The notes beneath the pieces are model-generated. The model made no database searches. It saw nothing but the letters and a program-made list of their open reading frames with translations, and was not told the origin of the DNA. Shown one piece after another: positions 39,201 to 54,200 of a stretch of DNA of 64,000 nt. Origin of the DNA: Rallus limicola (lineage: Eukaryota; Chordata; Aves; Gruiformes; Rallidae); NCBI GenBank assembly GCA_022605955.1, contig JAKCOZ010000005.1, forward strand, positions 1,054,001-1,118,000. The letters run 5' to 3'. The translations under genes were made by a program, and so were the position numbers. The stretch's first letter is position 1. Each line of letters begins with the position of its first letter.

Positions 39201-42200
39201 TCATCCTGCAACCCAGATGTATCCTCTGAAGCAATTTTGGATCCTCCTTAGCCACAACCACCAGAATTTCCCTGGTTATTTGTGCGTGTGTTACTCTCAG
39301 GGCGGGAAGGCCCTGGCACAGGGTGCCCAGAGAGGCTGTGAAACCCTGGCAGGGTTCAAGGCCAGATTGGATGGGGCTTTGGGCAGCCTGGGCTAGTGAG
39401 GGTGTCCCTGCCCACGACAGGCGGTGGGACTGGATCTTTACACTCCCTTCCAAGCCAAAGCCTTCTCCGATTCCAACTTCTCCTGCCCCACAGCCCCACA
39501 TCCAGCCGCTGGCCCTGATGCCAAGCCCACTCTCCGGGCAGCAGAAGGAAGACTGGCACGAGCACGGGCCCTCTGCAGTAAGCTGGGGGTGGCAACGCAG
39601 GTGGGAGGCATAGGAAAACATCTACCTCTGTTTCCAGGGTGTCATCAGCATCTGGTGCCTGTGGGACAGAATCCCCCACCGCTGCCAGGGCCTCGACTAG
39701 TTCCTCCATGCACCCGTCCCCGAGGATGCTCTCTGCAGGCGCTGGGTGCTCTGTCTGAGCTGCCGCTTCCTTTATGGGTTTGGCTTCCATGAAAAATTTC
39801 GGTGTTGGAGGGGTTAACCTGGAAAACAACAAAGCTTTGATCCTGGAGCTGCAGCAGGAAGGGGGGAAGGCAACAGGAGCATCTCCTGGGCACGATGCGG
39901 GATGCGGCTCCGGGGTGGGAGCTCAGCAGCTCCATGAGCAGGTCAGTGCTTGAGGACGATGCCGGCATAGTGGCGGTGCCAGCAGCCGGGTGCAAGGAGC
40001 AGCAGAAGGGGACAGGGGTGAACACCTCACCAGGGTGGGAAGCACAGCAGGAAAGGGAGGCACACACGAGCCCTGCAGTGAGCTGAGACTGGGGCGCAAA
40101 GGGATAGAGCCAGGCAGCCATGGGCTGGGACAGACCCAGCAGCACCCTCCCAAAAGCACCCACCGCCCCGCACCGTGCCTTCCCCACCCGCAGGGCCACG
40201 GCGAGAAGTTCTGTGGCTCAGCCAGACACTGATGCAGAACATCTCCCCAGGAGTGACCCACAGCCGCGGGGCGGTACGAGCAAGCAGCGACGCTGGTGAC
40301 TTTCTCTACCTGTGACGAGGCAGGATGGAGCCGGGGCTGGGCTGGGATGGAGTCCCCAGCCTGCTGTGTCTCAACCGGACAGAGCCCAGCACCACACAGG
40401 GCACTCAGGTACCTCAGCTGCCTTCGGGCAGCCCGACTTCTCCTGGGTGAGAAGCGAGGTGCCTGCGCCAATGGGGCACACGCACCGGCAGCGCCTGGAA
40501 ACTCTCCAGCCACTCACTGGTCTGGCCATCGTCATCCCAAAACCGGGAGCTGCGGATCCATCCCAGCGAGGAAAGGAGACCGCGGCTCTTAGAGCTGCCG
40601 GTGGGAAATAACCGCAGGGTAACCGCCACCCCGAGGAGAGGCAAAGCCCCGGGCTGGACAATCCATACTCAGTTACTCAGTTACCTTTAGCTTTATGGGA
40701 TGGTTTGAGGGACCTTCACGGGACCGTGGTGCCTGGGCAACAATACTATTTCTCACTCCCAGGCGGAGGTCCTGTGGGACGCGGCGTTGGGAGATGATGT
40801 GATTAGCGAGTCTGGCTGTGGAGACGCACAGGGTGCGGCGAGGGGCTCTTTCGGGGTGGGGGTGGAACATGGCAAAACAAAGCAGCAGCAGTGAAGAGGA
40901 GTTGATCCTGCTGGGGCCAGGACAGCCTGGTGTCGCTCACAGTCCCCAGGCTCTGAGACACGAGAAAAACAAAACAGCTCAGCCTGTCTCCTGGTTTCTG
41001 AGCTCGCTGGGGACACAGCTTCCCACCGCTCCCACCCCTGCCTCCCAAAATAAAGGCACCGAGAAATCACACTGCTCCTGCCAGCTACACAGAGAGAGAT
41101 TCATGCTGGATAATGTGACCCTGCCAGCTCCAGCTGCCACAGAACCAGACACGTCAGAGCCAGCTCAGGAAAAGGGCAGGGGTTGGCTTGAGTTGGGAAC
41201 GTCCAACCAGACAGCAATGCTTGGTCCATGGTGCTCATATACAAATGGGTGGAGCAATTAGAAGGGAAAAGAAAGAAAGGAATATCTGAGCACACAGAGT
41301 GTTGGACAAGCAAACTAAGAACATTTTCCCCTCTCCTGGCCAAACTAAACGTGTGTGTGACTGATTGATGCTGGGACTCTCCTTGCTGGGCTCCAGCAAG
41401 GCTGGATGGCTCCACTCTATCCATGTCCCCTTCACCAGCCCTGACGGTTGCTTCCCTCCATGTCAGACCCAGTTAGTTACATCTGGTAATTTAGAATACC
41501 AACAGTGCTTAATGTGCACCAGAAACAATATCTGACATGCTGCCCTTCTGCCAAGCTCTTCATGAGCAATTTGAGGTGTTAATAGCCTGGAGACAGTCTT
41601 CATTTCCAGCTCTGCCAGGGGGATCACAAGATGTCTCCTGATGGACCCCCCAGAGAGCACATTACCGCTTAATTAACATGTGGAGCAGAAAAGGGAGCTG
41701 TCCTAATGGCCACAGCACTAAGGAGCCCACAAATGGGCAATGCCAAACCCTTGGGAGCAGAGGATCCTGTCAGAAGGATGCTCAGAACCCACAAGGCAGC
41801 AGAGCTGGCCTCCTGTCCAGCAAAGCCAATTTAAGCAAAGACGGGGTAATTAAAAGCTGCAAACTGATTCAACTTCCACATTTCCAAACCCTAAACTGGT
41901 TCTAAAGAAAACAAAGATAAACAGGCAACCAGCTAACAGGTGGCCCCAGAGGAAATTCATTCCACAAAGGCTGCGCTGGAACCTCTTGTTTCTTTTGCTA
42001 CAGAAAATATAGGCATTGTTCTATCAGCAAAATGAGATTGGCCCTTTAGCTTGTGATTAAGCCCTACCCTCATTTACCAGGAGGTGACAGGGGCCTCTCC
42101 AAGCGGAGCTCACAGCCCTGCCCACCTCCCTCCACCTGCTTTCTGCAGCATTTGAGGGTCCTGAACGTTCCCGAAGGTGCCGTGCGTCAGGATGGGCCAC

Positions 42201-45200
42201 GCTGAAGTCTTGCTGTTCCTCGGCAAGACCCGGCTGCGAGCGGGCTGCCCCAGCACCCAGGTCTGCTCCCCCCCAAGCCCTCCCCATGGCACCAGCTAAT
42301 TTCCAGTTCCCAACAGGTCATCTCCTCTGAGCCAGATCCCAATTCCCTGAGCCAAACCCTTTATCCAGGGGTTTTAGGACTCCTAAGAGCAGCCCCTCAA
42401 TGGGTAACTTCGCTCCGTTTCCTGGGGCAGTATGGAAAAACCATTGGAAATCACAGGCTAGCACTGGGCAGCCCTGGTGCCCAGGGACACTAGGACAAGT
42501 CCTCCTACTGACACCTACGGCTGCACCCAGAGCTGCAGCAGAACCTGACGGAACACACAACACACAACGAGCGCCGGAACACACGCAACAGCTGCTCTGT
42601 AAATGCCACGTTCAGCAAAACACATGAGAACTCAGTTTGTCAAGGTGGTGCTTGCCTCCAGCCATGGAAATCCCCACCTCAAGCTGTGGAGAAGCCCCAT
42701 TCCCCAAGCACCTTCCCTGCCTGAAGCTGGGAGCTGCTATTTCCACAAAGGAAAGGGCAAAGGGATTTGTCGGGTGCTACACAAACCATCTCGGGCTTTG
42801 CAAAGGACAAACGGGACATCGGACAAAGGGCTTCAAGGAGAGGGCAGAGGTGCACCTACCTCAGGTGGCTTGTGGAGTCGTCCACCAGGAACAGCCAGTG
42901 GTACTGGACAGGCAGCGGGCTGCAGTTGGTCATCTCAATGTAGCGCACGTGTTCAGTGCTATTCAAGACGCAGCCAAAGTCCAAGGTTGTGGTCTGGATA
43001 TGGAGATTCGGGAAGAAGACTTCTCCCCGAACGGTGACTTGCTCCTCATGAGGGTGCTCAAGAAACCGGATCTTCAGAGTCTCCTCTGCAACCCAGCTAT
43101 TCCAACCCTTTTGATAAGCAGGGTTAAACCCGATGGAGAGATGAAGTTCCTTCCCGATCCCCAGCTTCACGGGCTGCAAGAAGATGAAGAGTATTAACCA
43201 CCGGTGTGATGAAGTCCCGAGGTCTGGGGGCACAAAACACCTCAGTGTTCAAAGGGCAACCCCACTGTGGGCTTCTTGGTTCAGCCTTTGTTTTCTTTAC
43301 AATGTGCCCCTGACCGTGCACCACAACTTTCTTCTCTGAGACTCTCAGGCTCACCCCCTTGTGCTCCGCACCCACAATGCAAGAGGGAAATAAATCCTGT
43401 TGTGCCCTGACTCTAGAGGAACCCCTTTGTCTTCACACTCAACACGAGCCCAAGAGCGCTGTGCCCTCAGCCGCGCAAGGGCTGACCACCTGCATGGTGT
43501 TGGTGCCTCCAGCACAGCCCATGTCTGACACCTCCCACTGCCAACAGCACAGGTGCCAAGCTCCTCGGCCTTCCCAAGGGCAGAGCTGCCCTCAAAGACA
43601 GCAAGCAGCTCTTCAGGTCACCCAAGGAGGGCTTCCAAGAGACACCTTCATCACACAGTTGGCCCATGCCTAGTTGCCTGCTCCTAGCTGTTTTAGAGCC
43701 AGGAGGTATCTCCCCAGTTGAGATGGTCTCTTCTCTCCTTTTCAAACCTGATGCAGTTCAGGCCAACTGACTGCCAAGTCAAAGGAATAACCACCTCTCC
43801 TGGAGGGCTTCCCAACAGAAATGCACCCTCACCCCCTCCCTCTTCAAACCCCACCAGCAGGAAGGTCTGGGGCTGCTCACCTGGTCTGGCAGGGGCTGCT
43901 GGGACGCACTGCACACCCAGAAGGGTTGCTCTACCACCAGGACGATGCTGAGCGGCAGGGAGGAGGTGTTTTTTAAAGAGAGGGGCTCGTACTGAAGGCT
44001 CAGGACATCGCTGGGTTGCTAAAGACAAGGGGAAAAAACAGGGAGGGGGGTGAGTCACCACCCCTGGCTGTGCTTAACAGACGGGTAGAGGAGGTGCTCA
44101 GGGGTACGGGTCAGTGCAGGACGGGTACAGTTGGACTCGATCTCAAAGGTCTTTTCCAGCCCTGGGATTCTGTGAGCTTTGAATATTTACACGTCTGCAG
44201 GCCCTTTGAAGAAGGTGAGGCTTGGGGAAATGCAAAGAGCACCCACGCCAGCAGCAGAGAAGGCAGAGACAGACGACAGACAGCAGATTTTCCTCATCAG
44301 CCTGAGGAGCTGACAGCAATCTCAGGTTTTCTCAGCTTCCCTGTTCAGATAGCACCGTGCCTTAGAGGATCACCCCAAACCTGACTTCACACCCAGCACA
44401 GAAACCAGTCTCTCTCGAGAAGCGGCCATGGTGTCCCAGGCAAAGCATCTGGCATCTCAACCGTACTTCAGTGAAGTTAAGCAGTCCCACCTCTGAAAAC
44501 ACGGTCGCTTTGCTCACAGAGCGCCTCACGGGGGTTGGGGGGGTGAGGAGGGCGTTTGGCATCGCTCGGCCGCAGCGACCTGCTCTCCCACCCCAGTCCC
44601 AACACAGCAGGATGGCTGTGTGAGGCCCATGCTCTTCTTGTGGGTCCCACACACCCGGTCCTGGGCTCAGCAGCTCGATTCTGCCTCCAGCTCAAGAATG
44701 GCAAAAGAGAGCTGGAGAGATGCTCCCCAACCCCACAGGGGACAAATAATGATCTCAGTGTTGATGGCAATAGCTTGGTCCTGCTCAAACCAATGACAAA
44801 GCCCCAAGGACTTGGAGAGGAGGGTGAACTTCCTTCCTTGAAGGCCATCGCACCCCTCCGCGGCTTTCAGTCCTCAGCCACGCTATTAAACACCAGGACC
44901 CAGCCCAGAGACCTACCTTCTCCACCCGGAAAGCGATTGCTCTGGAGGACACTTGCAGGACAGGAGCAATGAACTCGCACATGACATCCACTTGCATTAT
45001 CTGTCTCTTCCCAAACTTGTTCCCCACGACGGCGTGACACAGCAGCCGCTCCTTCACTACCTGTGGGCAAGAGTCACACGTCACCCACCGAGTGCCAGCA
45101 GGGCGCCCAGACAACACGATGGAATTTGCAAGCTGTGGACATAGAAGGAATTTGATAGCCTGGATAAACCCATGCCATGGCATCTTGGCATCTCAACCCT

Positions 45201-48200
45201 CCACAAGTATTACACTGCCATGAAGCTACAGTCACTGGTCTCCTTGGTAGTCCTCTCTTCATGCTGCATCCCACTTATTCTGCTCTCCCCAAATCCTTAG
45301 TGCAACACCCCAATGTCCACAAAAGGCACCCACAAAGTTTCAGCAGGAGCTTAATGCAGACTTATTCCACATTCGCCTAAATATCTGTGCCCAGTGGGCC
45401 TGGAGACAGGGAATGCACCCCAGGCTTAGCTGGCAGCTCCTCTGCAGAGTTTCCCCTGGAAAGAAGGGGCCAGGGAGAAGATGACCCAGCGATCCCGCTG
45501 AGCTTCCCCCTCTCTGAGCTGCCATCCAAGGGCGCTGCTGGACTTAATTCTAATGATCCCTGGGAGCAGCTTCCCCGACAGGGAACATCACTCCCATCAC
45601 TCTGGCTGCCGCACCGTGCTCGTCGTTCTCCTCCAGGACTGGGCTCTAAGCAAGCCCTCTGCCCGTGTTTGTCTACAGGAGAAAAATAACGCTGCTCCCA
45701 GACACTCCCCTCCCTTCCCAGGGCGTTTGTTTTACTGCCTGCTTCCCCCAGAGAAATTACCTTGAGGTTTCTCAATCCACTCCCTGCCTCTGCTCCTAGG
45801 CTAAGCCTAACTTACTTTCTCTGCCCTTCCTTCCCTGTAACCTGCGGTATGACCCTGTTCCTTCAGCCCCTATCTTGGTATGGGCGAGTTGGCTTGATGG
45901 CAGCTATAGAAACACCCAAATAAAAGTCTTGGTAACTGATGGTGGCCAGCAAGGACAGCAACCGGTGCTGCCATGGGAACTCGGGGCTTTGAGATATTTT
46001 CTTGAAAGCACTTGTTCATCTTCTCAGGGAGAAGTCAAGGGGCTGCAGGAGAAGCCCCAGTGGAGGTGAGCCGATGGGAAAAGCTCAGCACCCGTGGGGA
46101 ACCTCACCTGAGGAGTGCTGGAGGAGCCTTCCAGAGTCATCTCCATAGTCTGGCCCGGCATCAGCTCCATTGTCAGGGGACGAAGCTTAAACACGGGACT
46201 GGCAGGTTTGGGGGTCTTGGAAGAACCTTTGCCCTTGGTTTGGATGGCAGGGAGATGATCACGACGGGGAAATGGGGAAAAACCTTCGGTTCTCCAATAG
46301 AGCCGATGGATGCGTCGTCCTTTGTTTGTTATCTTGAAGTGGTAACAACAGGGATCCAGGCTAGAAGAGAAGCACAGATGGAAAATGGCTCAGGAACTGC
46401 CTCTTCCCAGCACCCACACGGCTTCAGTGCCCTGCTGGCCTTATCTGACCGCTCACCCAGCAACAAAGCCACCTCCAAAACCGCTGACCCAGCTCAAAGC
46501 TACACCAAGAGCCAGACCCTGGTTGCCCCTAAGTTTATCAGCATCCAGCAGCTGGTCTGTTTGCGTAGAGCAAGGAAAAGCTTCCCGAAGGACATCAGCA
46601 TCTCAGTTATTCCCCCTCAGAGCAGAACCCGCGGCTCTGGGAAAGCCCAACTCATCTGCCATGCTCCCTGGTCCCACCTCAGCTCACCCGGTCGCAGCCC
46701 AGCAGCTCCACAACCCGCAGGCCAGGAGGTGAAGGGGGGCAGAGGACACGAACCTCGGTAGCCTTGTCCTCTGTGTTTTGCAGCTGAGTTGTGGCCGCAT
46801 GGAGCGCAGGACACACTGGACAAGCGTCTCTGCTGATGTAGATGGCTTGGGGGTGCATATTTGCACCACTAAAATCTATTCTAAATGCTTAAGGTAGGAT
46901 TAACCTGCTGGCTCTAACCAAAGGTGAGGGTATGGGAGAACTGTGAACCCTCGTTGGGCAGGGAAAGGAACAGGCACCTGGAGAAGGTGATTCCTTCTCC
47001 AAGAAATGTCCCAAGAGGTCTCAAACACTTGGAAAAACCTTATTTCCCTCCCCTCTTTGTAAGAGCCCTACAGGTTTCAGGGAGGAAAGAGCATCTACAT
47101 CTAATAAAGAGCAGCCTAGCAGGGGAGAGGAGAGAGACAGCGAGCTCAGAGACAATATAGGGCAAAGACAAATTCTGCTGCTCCTTCAGGACTCCCTGGG
47201 GCAGAAGGGAAACCAAACAGTGCCGGTAATTTAGTTGAGGAGCTGCTAACAAGCTACTGCCAAGCTTCTCTGCCACTGCCAGGTGATACTCCACAGCCAG
47301 TGAAGAAGCCAGCAAAGCTACTGCGAAGGGAAATGTGTTTCTACTTGTAACATCGTGTTTCCCAGCTGGAGACTTCTGGGACCTGCTGTTCCCTTCCAAA
47401 TCTTTACTCCATAAAGCGAGAAAATAAATGGATTCTAACCCAGGGCAAGTCGGGAACCATTTCCCAACTGATGTCCAGCTCGGTGGCTTTCTGAGGGTAT
47501 CTAACAACTTGAAAACCACCCAGAAAACGTTTCTAAAGGAGTTCCTGGGGCTTCAGTGGCACCGAGCCAGGACTTGGAGTGCTGGAGGAGAACCAGCCCA
47601 AAGCATTTCAGCAGAGCTCCTCCGTGCTGGGCCCACGGCAGAGCCCGGAGCAGACAGAGAACTTACCTGAAGTGGGGGCCCAAGTTGAGCTCCGGAGCAA
47701 GTGGTTTGTCTGTGACGATGGTGGTGCCAATGCCGAAAGCCTGGATGAGGACGTTGTAGCTGTGGCTGTTCTCTATGGACACGATCACTTCGTCCTCGAA
47801 GTTTTCGATGTCGTCCAAGTTTGCTGTGACAGTCACAGACACCTTGGTCTCGGGGGGGATCACTCCTTCACTGGGCTCAATCCTGCAGCACGAGCGTTTG
47901 CCAGCCTGTAAGACATGGCAGACACTAAGTGAGCACAGACACCACGGACCCTGCTCTCTTCTGGGGTGCAGCACAAAGGACTAAAGACATGAGGGGAAAT
48001 AGATAGAGGCTTCGTTTCCCTAAACCCAAGTGCCTGGAAACAGCAACTACGCAGGAGCTAATATTGCACCCTCCTTTAACAGACCCACTTCCTTAACCTG
48101 CTTTTGCCCAGCCCAAGGGATGCTCATCCTCGGGAGAAGCTTTACTCCCCTCCAGCCTCCCCCTGGGAAAGCACACCAAGGCAAGCTGCATCTCTCCTGG

Positions 48201-51200
48201 CTTCCCCACAGCCGGCTTTGCACAAAGGCTCGAGGCCAGGACTGCTCAAACCCCAGCGCGGCAGCCACGCAGCCAGGGGGTACGGCCAAGAGCCTGAAGG
48301 ACAAACTCTGCCAAACAGGTTGAGCAAAATCCTGATGCCCAAAGTCTTCTTTCCCCAAGAGCTGGACAGTGCCTCCCAACAGCCCCCCCAGGACTGAAGC
48401 ACTCTGTTCCCACTGATCATCAGCTGCAGCGAGGAGCCCCAGCACCCTCTGCTTCGGAAAATCCAGCTCGGAATGTTTAGAGCCGCGCTGCGGTGGAATA
48501 CCTCGCTCGCTCTCTCAGATGGCAACACGGACACGTCACGTACAAAAGGCAAGCCCCAGGCTGCTATGGAGCCATCACTGTTGGGAAACATCCCCACAGA
48601 TACTTACCACCTCTGCCCGGAAGGACGCAGGGATAACAGCCTGATTGGAGAGGTAGAGAGTGTGGGAAGCGTCTTCCAGAACTTGGATATTGCCAAAATT
48701 GATCTTGCTGGGATACACATGGACAACTGGTCCCTCTCCAACGGCCTCCAAGCTGATGTCCTGCTCCAGGGAGGGAAGATTAAAAAAACAAAGACAAGGG
48801 AAAGTTGAAAGAGGAGATGGCTCTCATGGTACTCCTAGACTGGGGGATGATTATGGCTGTCAGAAGTTTGCAGTGTTCTAACACTGATGCAGAATCATAG
48901 AATCACAGAATGGCATGGGTTGGAAGGGACCCCAAGGATCAGAGAGCTCCAACCCCCCCTGCCACAGACAGGGTCAACAACCTCCAGGCCTAGAGTTACA
49001 CAAATTGCCCAGGGCCCTGTCCAACCTGGCCTTGAACACCCCCAGGGATGGGGCACCCATCTCCTCTCTGGGCAGTCCGTCCCAGCCCTTCACCAATCTC
49101 TCTGTGAAGAGCTTCCCCCAATATCTCATCTAACCCTTCCCTCCTTCAGCTTTACTCCAGCCCTCCAGTTTCTCTGCTCCCTTCAGGAACGGGAAGGCTG
49201 CAATGAGGTCCCCCCGCAGCCTTCTCTTCTCCAGGCTGAACAAGCCCAGCTCTCAAGAACACCTCAACCCTTCAACAGAACCTGAACACACAGAACTCCC
49301 AGCACTGGCAATCGCTGTGCGATTCACCACAGGGCACAGAGTGGGATTTAACTGCAGGAGAAACCAGCCTCCGTGATGGAAAACCTATAACCATGTCCCA
49401 CGCGAGGAAAAGGCACTGACAGCTCTCAGAATCACCAGTCCAGCTCAGGCAGAAGGAGCAGCGTCCCTAAACACTCATCTCTTGACAGGGCACTGTGCAA
49501 GAGCGAGACAAAAAAACCCAGCCAACCACGTACCAAGGCTGGTACCTCAAAAATAGGAACCTGAAGCTGTGTGTGAGCATGGATGTTTCATCGCTCCGGG
49601 ACGAGGGAGGCATGGAGAGCTCCTGCTCACCTCATCGGGCAGCAGAGTCTGAGCCCCAGGGACCGTGCCGGGTTGCAGACTGCACTCGTTATCCCCTCTC
49701 TCATATCTGTAATTATGTGCCACATCGGACTCTCAGACTGCCACCTGCCCAAGAAGTCCCACCACCCTTCCTCTCCTCTAGACCTTGGCTGTTGCTTGTG
49801 CCACAAATCCCTTCTTTCCCTGTCCACCCCGGCTGCGTACTGCAGCCCCGCGAAGGATCCCTGCAATTAGGAACCCCGAGGACTCACCAATGGGGATTTC
49901 TCGTTCCCAAGCACAGCCAGCAAAGCGGAAGCCGACTGATGTCCCAACTTCTGGGCTTCCAGCACCAAGGGGACATTGACCGAGCTGCGAGGCCTGATGA
50001 TCCCAGAGGGCGCGGGGCTGGAGTACAGCACAGCATCACCCTGCTTGTGCTTCTGCAAGGGACAGAATCAAACCCAACTTCAGAGTGACCTCCGAGGAAA
50101 CTTGAACTCCTTAACATCTACCATCGGAACCCAGCTAGGAGACCGGGATGGGCTGCCCAGCCCAAGGGGCTCCAAAAGCTGCTGCACCCACAGACACCCA
50201 CTCCCATGCCAACAGCCTCCTCACAGCAGCTTTCCATCACCCTGCATAAAATCAACCCAAAGACTAGAATACAAACTGCTTCCCAAAGTCGATATTTGGG
50301 AGGAGGGGGGTTCCTCTACACCCCAACGCTTACTGAAAACAAGAACCCATCTGAATATAAGCCAGCAAGGTCTTACCCCACCCTCTTCTTATTTTCCACC
50401 CCCTTAAGAAGCCCCTGGATAACCTTTGAGGGCAGATGTGATGCCAAACCTGAGGAAGGAGCCTGTAGCAGCCTGGAAGATGGCTCTTGTTCACAAGGGT
50501 CAGCGGCTGCTGGTACGGGAAGTTTAGGAAGCACCGGCCAAACGTCACAATGGGGTCCAGCACTTCCAGCTGAGGAACTATGCATCTAGGCAGAGAGATG
50601 TCCCAAAGGGAATAGAGATACCGAGAGAACGTAGAATTTGTTTCCTCCTTGAATAGGGCCAGTGGAGTGAAACACATTCGTCGCAGTCAGACAGACATTT
50701 ATTACCCTGACAGCAATAAATCGCCTTCAACTGCCTGTGTTCCCTTTGATCCATCCACCTCTTGTGAAGGAGGGGCAAACTCGGGCTCTCAGCACCGCAG
50801 AGCCTTGCCAGCGCAGCCAAGTGCCCTGAGCTCTGGGGGAGCTTTCCCACCGGGGACCAGCACTCAGCATGGCCCAGGATCTCAGCAGCAACGACTCCCT
50901 CCTCTCCAAAAAAGGGGCCTGAAGAGCCTCAACCGCTTGCCCCGGCGATGGAAGGTCCGAGCCAGCCCCTGCCTTACGCAGTGGGTGGTTATTAAAAATA
51001 AAATCACAGCCCTGGCACTGACCGGACGGCGGAAAAGCACCAGTGAGCTGCATCCTACTGGTAGTGACACCCACACCCACAGCACAGCGGGATCCAGCCT
51101 GGCTGCAGCAGGAACGACTTCTGGCTTAAGTGTGAGAACATTCATGCTCAAAAGGACCAGAGGGAAGTGGCAAAACCTGAGCTCCCCTCAGCATCAAGGA

Positions 51201-54200
51201 CTCTGTTTCTCCTTAGGAAGATCTTGCTGTTAGTTTACCTGCACCAGTCCTGCCCTGAGCCCCTTCCCCTTTACCACGTGCCTTCGTTAAGCCAGCCAGA
51301 CACCAGGCTCCTAGCCACATCCCAAAGGAACACTCTGTTTTGGTGGCAACCCAGCACGAGTTTCCCCCCACTGCTTGCAGGAAGGAGAGAGACAGCCCTT
51401 TGAAAGTCTGCTACACCTCACCCACCACAGAAATAGGTGCATAATTAATCTAATTAAGAGAATTAGATAAAGCCTGGGGGCCATGCCTGTCTGGTGAACA
51501 CAGATGCTCCTCAACACGGGCTGCTTTCAAAGCCCTGCTTAACGAGCTCATTAAGTAACACTTCTCCTCTGGAACTGGCCTTTGCATGAGGGGAGGAGCG
51601 ATGATGCACCAGGACAGAGGACGAGGCACGGAGGAAAGCTGCCGATACCTGGCTGTGAGGAGCAGTGCCATCACCTCCTTGCCAACACCGTCCACATCCA
51701 CCACCAGCGCCAGCTCATAGTTCTTCACAGTGTTGGAGCACAGGGTGACCTGGTGACAGAAGAGCATCAAAGCCCTTCACCACCCCCAAAAAACATTGTT
51801 CCGTGTGGTGTCCCCTGATTCTCCTTCCACGGGAAGGAGAAGGATTTTGCCCTAATCCTTCTGCTGGTCCATGTGTGGAGCAGAGTCTGAGAGCAGTAAA
51901 GGTCCAACCCCGGACCAACCCAGACAACAAAAGTGCATCTACCTCCCTCCCATCACTAAACCTCCCCCCGGCCCCTCCCCACCAGTGAAGCTTCAGCTCC
52001 ATCTGCTGAAGCACGGCCGGACGGATTCTCCCCACACCTGGATATCCATGGATCCCAGGGAGCAGACGGTCCCGCTGCAAGGCTCTATGGTAAATTCCGT
52101 CGGCCTGATGCGACCTTGAACTCCCCGTCCCCAGGGCCGAGGATCGTCATTCGACAGCCAAGCAGCACTGGTAACGCTGGGCCTGCCCGAGCCGTCCCCG
52201 GGGATGCGAAGGTGGAAAGTCATGGGCACCAAGGAGGTGTTGGTGAGGCGACAGGACAAGGTGCGAGGGAAGCCTGGGGAAGAGACACACAGAGGGATTT
52301 ATGCACCCGTTATCCCATGATTCCTGGGGTGAACAGCCCCTCACGGGAAAACTGCGCCTGGAGTTTGGCTCTGTTCAATCTGAACTCCAGCTAAGTGAGA
52401 AGCCCAGCAAGGAATTCATTGCCATGGAAGCTCTGGGCCAGGCTGGTGATGGAGATCCCTCCTTGGCAGCTCTGATGCCCAACACCATCAGTTTTTCTCT
52501 CTCAGCTGCCCCAACACCGGCACCGGTTACACCTCACGTAGGAGCCAGCAGCCAGACAGAGCATTTACTCCCAGAATCGGATCCAAAGAACTCCCCATGC
52601 ACACCCCCGTGGTGGTTTGCAATACGTAAGAGCAGGTTGCCACCAAGGAGAAGCTGCAGTAAAAGAAGGGGTGGATGAAATGGGGAGCTACAGCCCAATG
52701 CCAAGCCCTCCGATGCAGTGTTGCTAGCTGGATCCTTACGGCATCTCCTGTTTCAGGGCGACCAGACGGAGCACCTGAAGACTTGCAGCCCACTTGGCAG
52801 GAGCTGAGCCTGACACTGTCTGAGAAATCAGCAGAAGCCGTGTCTCACCTTCCCTAACGAACGTGGATGTCTGATTACTGCTCAAAGAGCTCTGACACCA
52901 GCTTTCCCTGCCGCACCAGCAGCATAACCCCACTCGGAGGGGATGTTCTGCAGAGGCAGGAGACCAGCCCAGGAGAAGACATCTGGTTTGGCTGGCCAGC
53001 TCTCAGAGGAGGAGCCATCTCCCACCACTGGCTTCCAAGCCTTATTTGAACATCAAGCAGGAGGAAACCCAACCGCAGCCATGGCGGGTCGCTCAGCCGT
53101 GCCCACCTTTAGTAGGGAGGTTCCCAAAAAGAACCAACACAGACTCCACAGTCCCAAACGAGACCGAAGGCACCAGATGCAGACAACGGTTAGCGGCACG
53201 GCTAAAAGAAGCAAAAATCCAGTTGCTGCCTTCAGCTGCCTTATTCAAACCATCCCACCAGGTGAGATGAAGCTCCTGGTGCAGAGCCACATTCCTGCCT
53301 GCTTTCCTGGGTTATTTATTGGGAAGGAACAAAGCAGCGGCAGAGCGGTGCTGTAGGGAGGGAAGGAAGCTGCTCCCCAAAGGTAATGACTTTTCTTTAA
53401 AAGTCCACAAACAGCATGAAAACACAGAGGCATCCCGGCCTTAGCACGCTAATGGCCCTTCCATCAACCCACAATTGATTTCCCACTTAAAACTTCAGAT
53501 CACCTCAGTAAAAAGCCTTTTGGGAGGGGGAGAGGGAGAACCAGAAGCTGCATTTCAACAGAGCTCTGGATGCTCAGCCACTAGCGCTGGGTGGGGGGAC
53601 ACAGGGAAGGAGCCCATATCCCCTGGGACATCAGTGCCCTGGGCAGAGCTATGGCTCAGGCATATTATGGGGTAGGTGATAAGGAGGTGCCCTCCCAGCA
53701 CCAATTAACATTTCACACTAAGGGTCAGGGGAATGCATGGCTCCTGTCCTCTCAGCATTTATCCAGAGCAGCCCCAGGCTGGTTCACAGCTCCATCGCCC
53801 TTCTTACCCCCCCCTCCCTCCCAGCATCACCCTTCTTTCCCCACCTGCCATCCCCGGGGCCCTTCGGGGAAGGGGACCCTCGCGGCCATTCTGCTGCCAA
53901 GGGCATCAGTCCTGCCTTTAACACCCTGAAGGCTGCTGCTGCTGCAGAGCAACACACGTTCTGGCTGCTCTGAGGTTCCAAGTGCCCCGGTTCGCTGACG
54001 CACGGACCTCTGCCCGCGGTCCAAGCCCAGGGCGCACTCACCGAAGGAGACGTCACCGAAGCGGAGGGAAGGCACGTCGAAGTGGAACGTCGGTCCGATG
54101 ACACAGCCACTGTGAGGACAGACAGACAAGGCACTGGCTGGGTTAAAGAGATCTGCAGAGCTTTCAGCTCTCCCTGCTGCTCGGGCGGGTAAGAGCCGGT

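Noticed and set aside
40414..40644. Minus-strand open frame with [18 protein letters not shown] before a gtgagt, considered as an exon between e16 and e17.
   Set aside because: e16 and e17 join in phase and align across the junction with mammalian HYDIN. The open frame has no HYDIN similarity.
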